This document shows positions 1-8,789 of a DNA stretch of 22,431 bases, in pieces. Position 1 is the first letter of the stretch, and every line of letters begins with the position of its first letter. Made by a program: the position numbers and the translations under genes. This DNA is from an uncultured Campylobacter sp. GTDB lineage: Bacteria > Actinomycetota > Actinomycetes > Mycobacteriales > Mycobacteriaceae. The DNA lies in assembly GCA_946221035.1 (NCBI GenBank), contig CAMIME010000038.1, positions 1 through 22,431 of the forward strand, written 5' to 3'. The notes below the pieces were generated by a model that did not search any database, was not told where the DNA came from, and saw only the letters and a list, made by a program, of their open reading frames with translations.

Positions 1-152
1 CCCCCATCCGCGTCATCCCCACCCCTGCCGAACACGCCGCCGCGGCCAAGCACGACCGCAGCGACAACCACGAGAACCAAAACGACACCAAGGACGATGG
101 AACACCCTCGTCCCATCCCCTTGCTGTCGTTCGAACTACTTGGCACGCTCAT
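1..152 (-). CDS. Small membrane-anchored protein, N-terminal part only
   Basis: The minus-strand frame opens at an ATG (150-152) and runs off the left edge, so only about 50 residues are visible. After a short polar start (MSVPSSSNDSKGMGRGC) comes a strongly hydrophobic stretch, roughly residues 18-36 (SIVLGVVLVLVVVAAVVLG), then a Gly/Asp-rich segment. This looks like one transmembrane helix or an uncleaved signal anchor with a short cytoplasmic N-terminus. It lies 36 nt after the argH stop in the same direction and frame, so it may be read through from the arginine operon. No clear Shine-Dalgarno site precedes the ATG; an internal ATG at residue 13 follows an AAGGGG run and cannot be excluded. 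The family is not recognised and no function is assigned. Confidence 0.5.
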   Translation of the reverse strand, partial: MSVPSSSNDSKGMGRGCSIVLGVVLVLVVVAAVVLGRGGVFGRGGDDADG

Positions 153-173
153 GCCAACATCGTAAATGCTGGC
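153..173 (-). other. Hairpin between argH and the next gene
   Basis: On the minus strand GCCAGCAT and ATGTTGGC form an 8-bp stem (one G-U pair) with a 5-nt loop, TTACG. It sits 15 nt after the argH stop and ends directly before the ATG of the next gene. There is no U-run, so it is not a typical intrinsic terminator. It could stabilise the arg mRNA 3' end or limit translation of the downstream gene. Confidence 0.4.
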
Positions 174-188
174 AACGTGCCTCGTTTG

Positions 189-1625
189 CTATTGCGGCCG
201 GATTGGGGTCGTCGCCCACGTGCGCGCCTGCGTATTGGCCTCGCGCACGCGTTCGCGCTGCTCTTCCACACGCGGCCGCGCCGTGCCGCCGCGCGTATCC
301 CGGGAAGCCACCGCGCCATCCACGGTCAGCACCTCGCGCACCGCGGGCGTCAGCCGCGTATCGACGGACGCCAGTTCCTCATCCGTCAGGTCAACCAGAT
401 CCACACCCCGCGACTCCGCGATGCGCACGCATGCGCCGGAAGCCTCGTGCGCCTCGCGGAACGGAACCCCTTGACGCACCATCCACTCAGCCAGGTCAGT
501 CGCAAGGGTGTACCCCGCCGGGGCAAGCTCGCCCATCCGATCCTCGTGGAACGTGAGGGTGGAAACGAGACCGGTGAACGCGGGCAGCAGAATCGACAGC
601 TGAGTGACCGAGTCGATGACCGGCTCCTTGTCCTCCTGCAGGTCGCGGTTGTACGCAAGCGGCATGGCCTTCAGGGTGGCCAGCAGTCCAGACAGGTTGC
701 CGATCAAGCGCCCCGCCTTTCCTCGGGCCAGCTCCGCGACGTCCGGGTTCTTCTTCTGCGGCATGATCGACGAGCCGGTGGACCACGCGTCGTGCAACGT
801 CACGTACCCGAACTCGGGTGTGGACCAGGCAATAATCTCCTCCGCGAAGCGCGACAGGTCTACGGCAATCTGGGCGAGCACGTAGGCCGCCTCTGCAGCG
901 AAGTCGCGCGAGGCCGTACCGTCGAGGGAGTTATCCGCGGCCTCGCTGAAACCGAGTTCTTCCGCGATCGCCTCCGGATCCAGATGTAGGGAGGATCCTG
1001 CGAGCGCACCGGAGCCGTAGGGCGAGACCGCCAAGCGCTTGTCCGCGTCCTGGATGCGCTCGAGGTCACGCAGCAGCGGCTGGGCGTGAGCCAAAAGCGA
1101 GTGCGCCAAGAGGATCGGCTGTGCAGCCTGGAAGTGAGTCTTACCCGGCATAATTGCGTCCGGGTGAGCCTCGGCCTGTGCGACGATCGCGTCGATCAGA
1201 TCCGACACGTCTTGCGCCACGCCCCGAAGCGCATCGCGCAACCACATCCGGAACATCGCAGCGACCTGATCGTTGCGGGAACGGCCCGCGCGCAGCCGGC
1301 CACCGATCTCCGCGCCGACGCGGTCAATCAGACCGCGCTCCATTGCGCCGTGCACATCCTCGTCAGTGGGAAGCGGCCCGAACGAGCCGTCGGCCACGTC
1401 GCGGCCGAGCTGATCCAAACCATCGAGCATGACGGCCAGGTCACCGTCGTTAAGCAAGCCAGCTCTGTTGAGGACCTTCGCGTGCGCCTTGGATGCGAGT
1501 ACGTCGTAAGGGGCCAGCACCCAGTCAAAGTGGGTGGACACGGACAGGGCGAACATTGCCTCCGACGGTCCGCCGGAGAAGCGGCCGCCCCACAGCGCGC
1601 CCTCGTTTGTCTTGTGCTGCTCCAT
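189..1625 (-). CDS. argH: Argininosuccinate lyase
   Basis: Catalyses the last step of arginine synthesis, splitting argininosuccinate into arginine and fumarate; cytoplasmic, a homotetramer in the fumarase/aspartase superfamily. At 478 residues it has the usual length. Visible signatures are the superfamily motif GSSIMPQKKNPD (residues 284-295), the flexible catalytic-serine loop, and the conserved GKTHFQAAQP segment (161-170) with the active-site His. RSRNDQV (115-121) is the typical substrate-binding stretch. The ATG is preceded by AGGAG at 8 nt spacing and follows the argG stop by 2 nt, so it is the last gene of the argCJBDFRGH operon. The C-terminal tail after about residue 440 is rich in Arg and Glu and is less conserved in the family. 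Confidence 0.97.
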   Translation of the reverse strand: MEQHKTNEGALWGGRFSGGPSEAMFALSVSTHFDWVLAPYDVLASKAHAKVLNRAGLLNDGDLAVMLDGLDQLGRDVADGSFGPLPTDEDVHGAMERGLIDRVGAEIGGRLRAGRSRNDQVAAMFRMWLRDALRGVAQDVSDLIDAIVAQAEAHPDAIMPGKTHFQAAQPILLAHSLLAHAQPLLRDLERIQDADKRLAVSPYGSGALAGSSLHLDPEAIAEELGFSEAADNSLDGTASRDFAAEAAYVLAQIAVDLSRFAEEIIAWSTPEFGYVTLHDAWSTGSSIMPQKKNPDVAELARGKAGRLIGNLSGLLATLKAMPLAYNRDLQEDKEPVIDSVTQLSILLPAFTGLVSTLTFHEDRMGELAPAGYTLATDLAEWMVRQGVPFREAHEASGACVRIAESRGVDLVDLTDEELASVDTRLTPAVREVLTVDGAVASRDTRGGTARPRVEEQRERVREANTQARTWATTPIRPQ

Positions 1626-1627
1626 CG

Positions 1628-2839
1628 CTACTTCTCCTGGGAGCCAGCCTCGCGGTCGCGCTTGTTCGCGATCTGCGACGACAGGCCGTGCAGACGCACG
1701 AAGCCCTTGGCCAGGGTCTGGTCGAACGTGTCGCCGGTGTCGTAGGTGGCCAGGTTGAAGTCGTAGAGCGAGTGGTTTGAGCGGCGGCCGTTCACGGTGA
1801 TCTTGCCGGCGTGCAGCTCCATCCTGATGTCGCCGGTGACGTGCTCCTGCGTGGACTCGATGAACGCATCCAAGGAGCGCTTCAGAGGGCCGAACCAGAG
1901 GCCGTCGTAAACCTCCTCGGACCAGCGAGCGTCGATAAGCCTCTTGTAGCGGGCCAGCTCGCGCTCCACCGTGACGTCCTCAAGCGCCTTGTGCGCGGTG
2001 ATCAGCGTCATCGCGCCGGGTGCCTCGTAGACCTCGCGGGACTTAATACCCACGAGTCGGTCTTCCACCATGTCAATGCGGCCGATGCCCTGAGCGCCGG
2101 CGCGGCGGTTCATCTCCTCGATCGCCTCCAAGACGGTCACCTTACGGCCGTCGATGGCCACCGGCTTACCGGACTCGAAGGAGATGATGACCTCATCCGG
2201 CGCGTTGCCCAGCGCCGGATCCTCGGTGTAGGCGTACAGGTCCTTGGTCGGCGGGTTCCACAGATCCTCGAGGAAGCCGGTCTCAACCGCGCGGCCCCAC
2301 ACGTTCTGGTCGATGGAGAACGGGGATGCAGCGGACTGCTCAATGGGCAGGTTCTTGCCCTCGGCGTACTCGATGGCCTTGTCGCGCGTCCAGGCGTAGT
2401 CGCGGGCCGGCGCGATGATCTCCAGGTCCGGGTCCTGGTTGAGGAAACCGACCTCGAAGCGGACTTGGTCGTTGCCCTTACCGGTGCAGCCGTGGGCCAC
2501 GTGGGTGCCGCCGAACTTGTGGCCGGCCTCAACGAGGTGCTTCACAATGAGCGGGCGGGAGATGGCAGAGACCAGCGGGTACTCGTTCATGTACATGCCG
2601 TTCGCCTTGATAGTGGGCAGGCAGTACTCCTCCGCGAACTCGTCCTTGGCATCAACCACGATGGACTCGACGGCGCCGCAGTCGAGCGCGCGCTGGCGCA
2701 CCGACTCCATGTCCTCGCCCCCCTGGCCCAGATCGAGCGAGACAGCAATCACTTCACCACCCGTCATCTCAGCCAGGTACGGAATGGCCACGGAAGTATC
2801 CAAGCCGCCGGAATACGCAAGCACGACGCGGTTAGTCAT
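1628..2839 (-). CDS. argG: Argininosuccinate synthase
   Basis: Joins citrulline and aspartate using ATP to make argininosuccinate; cytoplasmic homotetramer. The N-terminus carries the ATP-pyrophosphatase loop AYSGGLDTS (residues 8-16), which identifies the N-type ATP-PPase fold. The GGTHVAHGCTGKGNDQVRFE region is the conserved citrulline/aspartate-binding part of the family. Length is 403 residues, normal for the short actinobacterial form. The 48-nt gap to argR is the widest spacing inside the argCJBDFRGH cluster; a GGGAG lies about 13 nt before the ATG and the gap is AT-rich, so a secondary promoter in front of argG is possible but I cannot define boxes. argH follows after 2 nt. Confidence 0.97.
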   Translation of the reverse strand: MTNRVVLAYSGGLDTSVAIPYLAEMTGGEVIAVSLDLGQGGEDMESVRQRALDCGAVESIVVDAKDEFAEEYCLPTIKANGMYMNEYPLVSAISRPLIVKHLVEAGHKFGGTHVAHGCTGKGNDQVRFEVGFLNQDPDLEIIAPARDYAWTRDKAIEYAEGKNLPIEQSAASPFSIDQNVWGRAVETGFLEDLWNPPTKDLYAYTEDPALGNAPDEVIISFESGKPVAIDGRKVTVLEAIEEMNRRAGAQGIGRIDMVEDRLVGIKSREVYEAPGAMTLITAHKALEDVTVERELARYKRLIDARWSEEVYDGLWFGPLKRSLDAFIESTQEHVTGDIRMELHAGKITVNGRRSNHSLYDFNLATYDTGDTFDQTLAKGFVRLHGLSSQIANKRDREAGSQEK

Positions 2840-2887
2840 GGTGTAAGTAAGTCTCCCTGTGTAGAAATTTTGAGAAAGTGCTGGGGA

Positions 2888-3382
2888 TCAATCGTTCTGG
2901 GGCGGCAGGCCGAACATCTGCTCTGCCAGCTGGCGCCCCGAAAGCGGTTCCCGAGCGAGAACGAAAATCGTGTCGTCGCCCGCGATGCACCCCACTACCT
3001 GTTCTAGCCCCACACGGTCAATGTAACTGGCCAGGTACTGGGCCGCCCCGGGCGGCGTACGAAGCACGGCGATGTTACCAGAGTGGTCCGCCGAGACGAC
3101 CAGCTCATCGATCATGCGGCGCAGCTTGTCCCGCGGACCCGTGTGCACCGCATCCAGCGCGTCACCGTCGCTGTTCACGGTGTAGTAGGCCCGGCCGCCT
3201 CCCGCGGGGCGGACCTTCTTCGCGCCGAGTTCGTCGAGATCACGCGACAAGGTGGCCTGGGTGATGTCGATGCCCTCGTCCAGAAGCAGTTCCGAAAGCT
3301 GAACTTGGGAGGACACGCGAGTCTGATCCAGCAGCTCGAGGATCCTCGCTTGCCGGGCGGTGCGGGATACGGGTTGGGTCAT
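2888..3382 (-). CDS. argR: Arginine repressor ArgR
   Basis: Arginine-responsive transcription factor of the ArgR/AhrC family, normally a hexamer that binds ARG boxes upstream of arginine genes. The N-terminal winged helix-turn-helix spans about residues 8-70, with the recognition-helix segment ITQATLSRDLDELG containing the conserved Ser46-Arg47. The C-terminal oligomerisation and arginine-binding domain has the diagnostic GDDT motif at residues 135-138 followed by IFVLARE. Length is 164 residues, as usual. Its ATG overlaps the argF stop by 4 nt (ATGA), with GGAG 8 nt upstream, so translation is coupled to argF and the repressor is made from the operon it controls, which implies negative autoregulation. 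Confidence 0.96.
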   Translation of the reverse strand: MTQPVSRTARQARILELLDQTRVSSQVQLSELLLDEGIDITQATLSRDLDELGAKKVRPAGGGRAYYTVNSDGDALDAVHTGPRDKLRRMIDELVVSADHSGNIAVLRTPPGAAQYLASYIDRVGLEQVVGCIAGDDTIFVLAREPLSGRQLAEQMFGLPPQND

Positions 3383-4338
3383 GGTTGATGCTCCAAAAGC
3401 CAGGCCAGCAGCGCCTTTTGAGCGTGCAAGCGGTTCTCAGCCTCGTCGAAAACGCGCGACTGCGGCCCGTCGATGACCTCCGCTGCCACCTCGTTACCCC
3501 GGTATGCGGGGAGGCAGTGCAAGAAGATGGCGTTGTCGGCCGCGGCGGACATCATATCCGCATCCACTTGATACGGCAGGAACGGGGTCCGCCGATCCTT
3601 GCCGTCCTCCTCCATCCCCATGGATACCCAAGTATCCGTAATCACCACATGCGCACCCGCCGCGGCCGCGGGGTCTGCGGTGACACACACGGTGGCGCCG
3701 GTCTCCGCTGCTCGCGCTGTGGCCCGTTCGACGAATTCCTGCTTTGGCTGGAAACCCTCGGGCGCAATCACCGTGATGTCGATTCCCGCGGTGGCGAAAC
3801 CGATCAGATATGAGTTGGCCATGTTGTTGTCGCCGTCGCCCACGTAGACCGCTTTGAGGCCCTTAAGACCCGCGGCACCCTCCTGGGGGCAAAACTCCTC
3901 GATGATCGTCTGCAGGTCCGCCAGGATCTGGCACGGGTGCAGGTCGTCAGAGAGCGCGTTGACGATTGGCACCGTCGCCGTTTCCGCCATGTCAAGCAGG
4001 TTCTGGTGTGCGTAGGTGCGCCACACGATCGCCTCAACGTAGCGCGAGAGCACAGCGGCGGTGTCCTGGTAGGTTTCGCCCTTGCCCATCTGGGAGTTAC
4101 CCGTTTCGGTCACAATCGCGTGACCACCCAGGTGCGCGATGCCCGCGTCGAAAGAGAAGCGGGTGCGCGTAGACGTTTTGTCGAATAGCACCGCCACCGA
4201 CAGCGGCCCCTCGAGCGGGCGGCGCGAGAGCGGCTCCCGTTTCAATTCCGCGGCGAGTGCCAATACCTCGGCCTGCTCGGCCGGGGTCAAATCGTCATCC
4301 GCGAGAAAATGCCGGGGTGCCGGTTTAACTTCAGGCAT
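3379..4338 (-). CDS. argF: Ornithine carbamoyltransferase (anabolic)
   Basis: Transfers the carbamoyl group from carbamoyl phosphate to ornithine to give citrulline; cytoplasmic homotrimer. Key motifs are present: carbamoyl-phosphate loop STRTR (residues 56-60), HPCQ (134-137) and the ornithine-binding HCLP (274-277). At 319 residues it matches the family. Its start overlaps the end of argD by 8 nt and has AGGGG 9 nt upstream inside argD; its stop overlaps argR. No sign of the arginine deiminase pathway is nearby, and the biosynthetic context makes a catabolic role unlikely. Confidence 0.97.
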   Translation of the reverse strand: MPEVKPAPRHFLADDDLTPAEQAEVLALAAELKREPLSRRPLEGPLSVAVLFDKTSTRTRFSFDAGIAHLGGHAIVTETGNSQMGKGETYQDTAAVLSRYVEAIVWRTYAHQNLLDMAETATVPIVNALSDDLHPCQILADLQTIIEEFCPQEGAAGLKGLKAVYVGDGDNNMANSYLIGFATAGIDITVIAPEGFQPKQEFVERATARAAETGATVCVTADPAAAAGAHVVITDTWVSMGMEEDGKDRRTPFLPYQVDADMMSAAADNAIFLHCLPAYRGNEVAAEVIDGPQSRVFDEAENRLHAQKALLAWLLEHQP

Positions 4339-5533
4339 CCGTTGATTCCCCTTTCCCTAGAGCATCGTTGAGGCTGGCCGCGAACCGGCCTGCCGCTTCC
4401 CGGATCTCATCATCCTTGATCACCAACGGCGGTGTCAGGCGAATGACCGACTCCGATGGCGCGTTCAGAATGATTCCGTGATGTAGCCCTGCCGCCACCG
4501 TCTGCTTGGCCACAGGCTGCTCCAGCACAACGCCTAGCATCAGACCCCGCCCACGAACCTCGGATACGCCCGTGACCTGCCCCACGGCGGCTGAGAGCAA
4601 CTGGCCCTTGCGTGCGACATCGGCGATGAACGCGTCGTCCACAACGTTGAGCACCGCGCGCGCGGCCGCACAGCTGATTGGGTTGCCGCCGAAGGTCGTG
4701 CCGTGCGCACCCGGGGTGAACAGCGTCGCCGCCTTCCCGCGGGCAATGGTGGCCCCGATTGGCAATCCCCCGCCCAGGCCCTTGGCCATCGTGATTACGT
4801 CGGGGAGGACCCCGTCGTGCTGGAACGCGAAGAAGTCTCCGGTACGGCCCACGCCCGTTTGCACCTCATCGCACACCATCAAAACGCCGTGGGCATCGCA
4901 CAGTCCCCTGACCTGGCGCAGGAAGCCCTCCGGTGCGGGAATCACACCCGTCTCGCCCTGAATCGGCTCGAGGAAGATCGCGGCGGTGTCTTCCGGTGCC
5001 CGCTCAACCAGTGCGGTGAGCGCATCAATGTCCCCGTAGGGGTAGAACTCCACGCCCGCAGGCATGGGCTCGAACGGTGCGCGCTTTGCCGGCTGCCCGG
5101 TCAGCGCCAGCGACCCCATCGTGCGTCCGTGAAACCCGTGTTCGGCGGCGAGGATGCGGCCTCGGCCGGTCAATCGTGCCAGCTTAAACGCAGCCTCGTT
5201 CGCTTCGGCGCCTGAGTTGCAGAAGAAGACGCGAGCGGACTCATCGCCCACCCGCCGCTGGAGCTCACGGGCGACGTCCACAACCGGCGCAGAAGCGAAG
5301 AGGTTTGACACGTGCCCAAGCCTTGTCATTTGTGTGTGTACCGCTTCCACTACCGCCGGATGGGCGTGGCCCAGGGCGTTGACGGCGATGCCGGAAAGCA
5401 TGTCGATGTGGTGGGTACCGGAGGCGTCGATAAGCCAACTGCCCTTGCCCTCGACGAACTCGACGGGGGGCACGGGGTAGGTGTCCAGGAGTGCCTGCTG
5501 CCAGTGGGCAGTTGCTGAGGTGGTGTCGATCAT
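4331..5533 (-). CDS. argD: Acetylornithine aminotransferase
   Basis: PLP-dependent class III aminotransferase that converts N-acetylglutamate semialdehyde to N-acetylornithine with glutamate as amino donor. The PLP-binding lysine is Lys251 in MAKGLGGGLPIGA. NSGAEANEAA (residues 106-115) binds the PLP phosphate, and CDEVQTGVGRTG (221-232) holds the Asp that contacts the pyridine nitrogen. Length 400 fits ArgD. The ATG overlaps the argB stop by 4 nt (ATGA) and has GAAAGGA 6 nt upstream within argB. In many bacteria ArgD also serves as succinyldiaminopimelate aminotransferase in lysine synthesis; nothing here decides that. Confidence 0.96.
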   Translation of the reverse strand: MIDTTSATAHWQQALLDTYPVPPVEFVEGKGSWLIDASGTHHIDMLSGIAVNALGHAHPAVVEAVHTQMTRLGHVSNLFASAPVVDVARELQRRVGDESARVFFCNSGAEANEAAFKLARLTGRGRILAAEHGFHGRTMGSLALTGQPAKRAPFEPMPAGVEFYPYGDIDALTALVERAPEDTAAIFLEPIQGETGVIPAPEGFLRQVRGLCDAHGVLMVCDEVQTGVGRTGDFFAFQHDGVLPDVITMAKGLGGGLPIGATIARGKAATLFTPGAHGTTFGGNPISCAAARAVLNVVDDAFIADVARKGQLLSAAVGQVTGVSEVRGRGLMLGVVLEQPVAKQTVAAGLHHGIILNAPSESVIRLTPPLVIKDDEIREAAGRFAASLNDALGKGESTDA

Positions 5534-6468
5534 TCGTCGTCCTTTCGGAATACGGTGCCCTCCGGGTAGTGCGCGCGGTCGTAGTCATTGGGCAGGACCA
5601 TCGTGCCCACGCCGCCCATGGTGAGCAGCTCGAGCAGGACGGAGTGGGCGACGCGGCCGTCGATGACGTGGGCGGCCTTGACCCCACCTTGCACGGCCGT
5701 GAGGCAGGCTTGCATCTTCGGGATCATCCCCGAATCCAGATCGGGCATCATCCGCTCCAGTTCCGCAACCTCGATCTTGGAAAGCAGCGAGTCCCGGTTT
5801 GGCCAGTCGGTGTACAGGCCTTCAACGTTGGTTAGCACGACGAGGCGCTCCGCGCCGATCGCCGCCGCAAGCGCGCCCGCGGCCTCATCGGCGTTGATGT
5901 TGTAGACGTTGCCGTCCACACCTGGGGCGATTCCGGAGACGACGGGGATGCGTCCGGCTTCGATAATGTCCATTACCGCTGACGGGTTCACGTCCGTAAT
6001 CGTGCCCACCAGACCGATGTCCTGTCGCTCACCGTCGACCTCGACGTAGCGTTTCTCCGCGGTAAACAGGCCCGCATCCTCCCCGGACGTGCCCACTGCG
6101 TAGGGCCCGTGAGAGTTGATCTTGCCCAACAGGTCGCGGCCCACCTGGCCGAAGAGCACCATCCGTACCACATCGAGAATCTCGGGGGTGGTCACACGGA
6201 ACCCGCCGACGAACTCGCCGCCGTCGAGCTGCAGCCGCTTCAACATGGTGGTGATCTGCGGGCCGCCGCCGTGGACCACCACCGGTTTTACCCCCACCGT
6301 ACGAAGGAACACCATGTCGGCGGCGAACGCCGCCTTCAGATCCTCGTCCACCATGGCATTGCCGCCGTACTTCACCACCACGATCTTTTCGCGGTAGTGC
6401 TGCAGCCACGGCAAGGCTTCAGCCAGCACCGTCGCGCGCTGCTCGTTGGACAGGTTGGGAATCACCAT
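5530..6468 (-). CDS. argB: N-acetylglutamate kinase
   Basis: Phosphorylates N-acetyl-L-glutamate with ATP, the second step of arginine synthesis and usually the feedback-controlled one in organisms that recycle acetyl groups. The amino acid kinase fold is shown by KYGGNA (residues 33-38) and VHGGGPQ (65-71), with NINADEAAGALA later for nucleotide and substrate contacts. The N-terminal helix of about 25 residues before the first strand (NLSNEQRATVLAEALPWLQ) is the feature of the hexameric, arginine-inhibited class, so feedback inhibition by arginine is a reasonable inference. Length is 312. GAAAGGAG lies 8 nt before the ATG in the 27-nt gap after argJ. Confidence 0.96.
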   Translation of the reverse strand: MVIPNLSNEQRATVLAEALPWLQHYREKIVVVKYGGNAMVDEDLKAAFAADMVFLRTVGVKPVVVHGGGPQITTMLKRLQLDGGEFVGGFRVTTPEILDVVRMVLFGQVGRDLLGKINSHGPYAVGTSGEDAGLFTAEKRYVEVDGERQDIGLVGTITDVNPSAVMDIIEAGRIPVVSGIAPGVDGNVYNINADEAAGALAAAIGAERLVVLTNVEGLYTDWPNRDSLLSKIEVAELERMMPDLDSGMIPKMQACLTAVQGGVKAAHVIDGRVAHSVLLELLTMGGVGTMVLPNDYDRAHYPEGTVFRKDDE

Positions 6469-6495
6469 CCTGGGCGCTCCTTTCAGTGAGGTCTG

Positions 6496-7656
6496 TTAGG
6501 TGGAGTAGGCGGAGTTAATTTCGACGTAATCGTGCGACAGGTCCGTGGTGCGCACGGTCGCCGTGCCCAGTCCACCTGTGCCCAGGTCCACCACCACGTC
6601 GACCACCGGTGCGGAGAGATCCACCTCCCGCGAGTCGGGCGTGCCGGTGGTCTGGGTGCACACCGTGTGGCCGTTGAAGGAGACGGTGATGTTGTCCGGG
6701 TCCATGTCCGCGTCCGCCATGCCCACCGCGGCGACAACGCGCCCCCAGTTCGGGTCGGAGCCGGCCATGGCGCACTTAAACAAGTTGTCCCGACCGATCG
6801 TGCGGGCCGCGGCGAGCGCCTGAGCGTCGTCGGAAGTGCCCTGCACCGTGATGTTGACCCGTTTGGTCACGCCTTCGGCGTCGTCCTGCATGAGTAGCGC
6901 CAGCTCATCGCACACAGCGTGAATGGCCCGACCCAGCTCCTCGACGCTGGGGGCGATCCCTGACGCGCCGTTTGCCATCGCAATCACCGTGTCGTTGGTC
7001 GAGGTCGAACCGTCGATGTCAAGCGCGTTGAACGTGGTCTCAGACGCGGCTTCGAGCGCCGCCTGAAGAGCTTCCGCAGTTGCCACAGCGTCCGTGGTAA
7101 TGCACACGAGCATCGTTGCCAGCGACGGCGCCATCATTCCGACACCCTTGCCCATCGCGCCCACAGTCCAGCCGTCGCCGCGGTAAGTCGCTTCCTTCCG
7201 CGTGGTGTCGGTGGTCATGATCGCCTCTGCGGCGCCGGAGCCATCTTCGCCCAGTGCCCTCGCCAGCCCCGGGATCGCGGCCTCGACCTTGTCCATCGGC
7301 AGCGGTTCCCCGATGAGCCCCGTCGAGCACACAGCCACGTCGTTCTGTGCCACGCCGAGCGCCTGTGCCGCCAGCTCCTGCATGCGGGCGGCATCGCTGT
7401 CGCCGCGGGCCCCGTTGCATGCGTTGGCGTTGCCGGAGTTGTACACCACCGCACGCATCTCGCCGTTGCCCGCCACCGCGCGGGTGATCTTGACCGGCGA
7501 CGCCACAACCCGGTTCCGCGTGAACACAGCCGCCGCGGCGAACCCAGGTCCCTCATTGACCACGAGTGCCATGTCGGGTCTGCCCGATGCCTTAATCCCG
7601 GCCGTTGCGGCCGCCGCGCTGAAACCGGCGGGTGCGGTCACTCCCCCACGTTCCAT
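6496..7656 (-). CDS. argJ: Glutamate N-acetyltransferase (ornithine acetyltransferase)
   Basis: Moves the acetyl group from N-acetylornithine to glutamate, closing the cyclic arginine pathway; in some bacteria it also makes N-acetylglutamate from acetyl-CoA. The protein is made as a precursor that cuts itself between Ala180 and Thr181 in the conserved sequence SLATMLVCITTDA; the new N-terminal Thr is the nucleophile. MTTDTTRKEA and YNSGNANACNG are further family blocks. I place the start at the ATG 7654-7656 (386 residues) because GAAGGAAGGA lies 8 nt upstream; the longer frame to 7737 adds an Arg-rich, non-conserved tail and would overlap argC. Whether it is mono- or bifunctional cannot be read from the sequence. 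Confidence 0.95.
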   Translation of the reverse strand: MERGGVTAPAGFSAAAATAGIKASGRPDMALVVNEGPGFAAAAVFTRNRVVASPVKITRAVAGNGEMRAVVYNSGNANACNGARGDSDAARMQELAAQALGVAQNDVAVCSTGLIGEPLPMDKVEAAIPGLARALGEDGSGAAEAIMTTDTTRKEATYRGDGWTVGAMGKGVGMMAPSLATMLVCITTDAVATAEALQAALEAASETTFNALDIDGSTSTNDTVIAMANGASGIAPSVEELGRAIHAVCDELALLMQDDAEGVTKRVNITVQGTSDDAQALAAARTIGRDNLFKCAMAGSDPNWGRVVAAVGMADADMDPDNITVSFNGHTVCTQTTGTPDSREVDLSAPVVDVVVDLGTGGLGTATVRTTDLSHDYVEINSAYST

Positions 7657-7696
7657 GTGTACGATCCTTCCTTCTCGCAGTTCGCTTATCGACGGC

Positions 7697-8740
7697 TTAC
7701 GGCGCCACCGCAGCACGCGGCAGCCCCGCCGTCTCATCCCAGCCCAGGGCGAGATTCATGCATTGCACTGCGGCTCCGCCGGTGCCCTTTGTTAAGTTGT
7801 CGATCGCGCTAGTCAGCAGCATCTTCCCTGCCGCTTCGTCGACCTCTACCTGCACGTGGCACATGTTCGAGCCGACCACGTTTTGGGTTTGCGGCTGCTG
7901 GCCCGCGGGCAGGAGGTGCACGAACGGCTCCCGGTCGTACGCCGCGGCGTACACCTCTCTGGCGCGCTCCTCGGTCGCCGGGCCCGCGAGCGGAGCCGTG
8001 ACGGTGGTGAGGATGCCTCGCGGCAAGGGCGCCAACACCGGGGTGAAGCTCACCGTGACCTCTTTGTCTGTCACTTCCGCGATGTTCTGCGCAATCTCCG
8101 GGGTGTGGCGGTGCTTGCCCGCGGTGTTGTAGGCCTTGAGCGAACCCATCGTTTCCGCGCCGAGCATGGGTACCGACGCTTTCTTTCCGGCGCCGGAAAC
8201 GCCCGTGATGGACACCACCGTGAGGTCCGGCTCGATGAGGCCGGCCTCGACCGCAGGCCAAGCAGCGAGCGTGGCCCCGGTGGGAAAACACCCGGGAACC
8301 GCCACCCGCGTGGAGGATGCGATGGCTTGTCGGTGACCCGGCAGCTCCGGGATGCCGTAGGGCCAGCTTCCCGCATGCGCGCTGCCGTAGTACTGCTGCC
8401 ATGCCGCGGCATCGCGCAACCGGAAGTCCGCCGCGCAGTCGATGACGATGACGTCCTCGGGCAGCGCCGCGCCGATTTCGGCCGAATGCCCATGCGGCAA
8501 CCCGAGGAACACCACGTCGTGGCCTGCGAGCGTGCCGGTAGTGGTCGGCTCGATGACCCTGTGCGCTAACTGCGGCAGGTGTGGCATGAGCTCCGCTACA
8601 GGCTGCCCCGCGTTTGATGCGCCGGTGAGCGCCCCAATCTTCAGATCACCCGCAAGGGTGGCGGGGTGTGAGAGGAGAAGGCGGAGGATCTCCCCGCCCG
8701 CGTATCCCGTTGCTCCCGCGACCGCGACGTTGATTGACAT
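7697..8740 (-). CDS. argC: N-acetyl-gamma-glutamyl-phosphate reductase
   Basis: NADPH-dependent reduction of N-acetylglutamyl phosphate to the semialdehyde, step three of arginine synthesis. The Rossmann motif GATGYAGG is at residues 9-16 and the catalytic cysteine is Cys151 in VPGCFPTG. Counted from the ATG at 8738-8740 the protein has 347 residues, the usual size. A TTG six codons upstream is in frame but lies in the promoter region and is not preferred. There is no good Shine-Dalgarno site before the ATG. It is the first gene of the arginine operon, 49 nt downstream of pheT, and 40 nt before argJ. Confidence 0.95.
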   Translation of the reverse strand: MSINVAVAGATGYAGGEILRLLLSHPATLAGDLKIGALTGASNAGQPVAELMPHLPQLAHRVIEPTTTGTLAGHDVVFLGLPHGHSAEIGAALPEDVIVIDCAADFRLRDAAAWQQYYGSAHAGSWPYGIPELPGHRQAIASSTRVAVPGCFPTGATLAAWPAVEAGLIEPDLTVVSITGVSGAGKKASVPMLGAETMGSLKAYNTAGKHRHTPEIAQNIAEVTDKEVTVSFTPVLAPLPRGILTTVTAPLAGPATEERAREVYAAAYDREPFVHLLPAGQQPQTQNVVGSNMCHVQVEVDEAAGKMLLTSAIDNLTKGTGGAAVQCMNLALGWDETAGLPRAAVAP

Positions 8741-8748
8741 ATCCGCAA

Positions 8749-8785
8749 CAGTACCCAATTATTCAGTTCACTGCAAAGTATGCAG
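8749..8785 (-). promoter_or_regulatory. Candidate argC promoter and ArgR operator region
   Basis: The short pheT-argC gap contains, on the minus strand, a perfect inverted repeat CTGCA-TACTT-TGCAG (8771-8785), followed at once by TGAATAATT (8757-8765). TGAAT is one half of the general ARG box (TGAAT-N4-ATTCA), and AATAAT (8758-8763) is a 5/6 match to a -10 box. The second ARG half-site is poor. Position at the head of an operon that encodes its own ArgR makes an arginine-controlled promoter here likely; the exact boxes are uncertain. Confidence 0.4.
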
Positions 8786-8789
8786 ATCG

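Noticed and set aside
1811..3007. A 398-codon plus-strand frame opposite argG and argR
   Set aside because: It mirrors codon bias of the real genes and spans two of them and their gap; no motif or ribosome site supports it.
7657..7737. Longer argJ start at 7737
   Set aside because: The extension is Arg-rich, not like the family, overlaps argC by 41 bp and ignores the strong Shine-Dalgarno site before the ATG at 7656.
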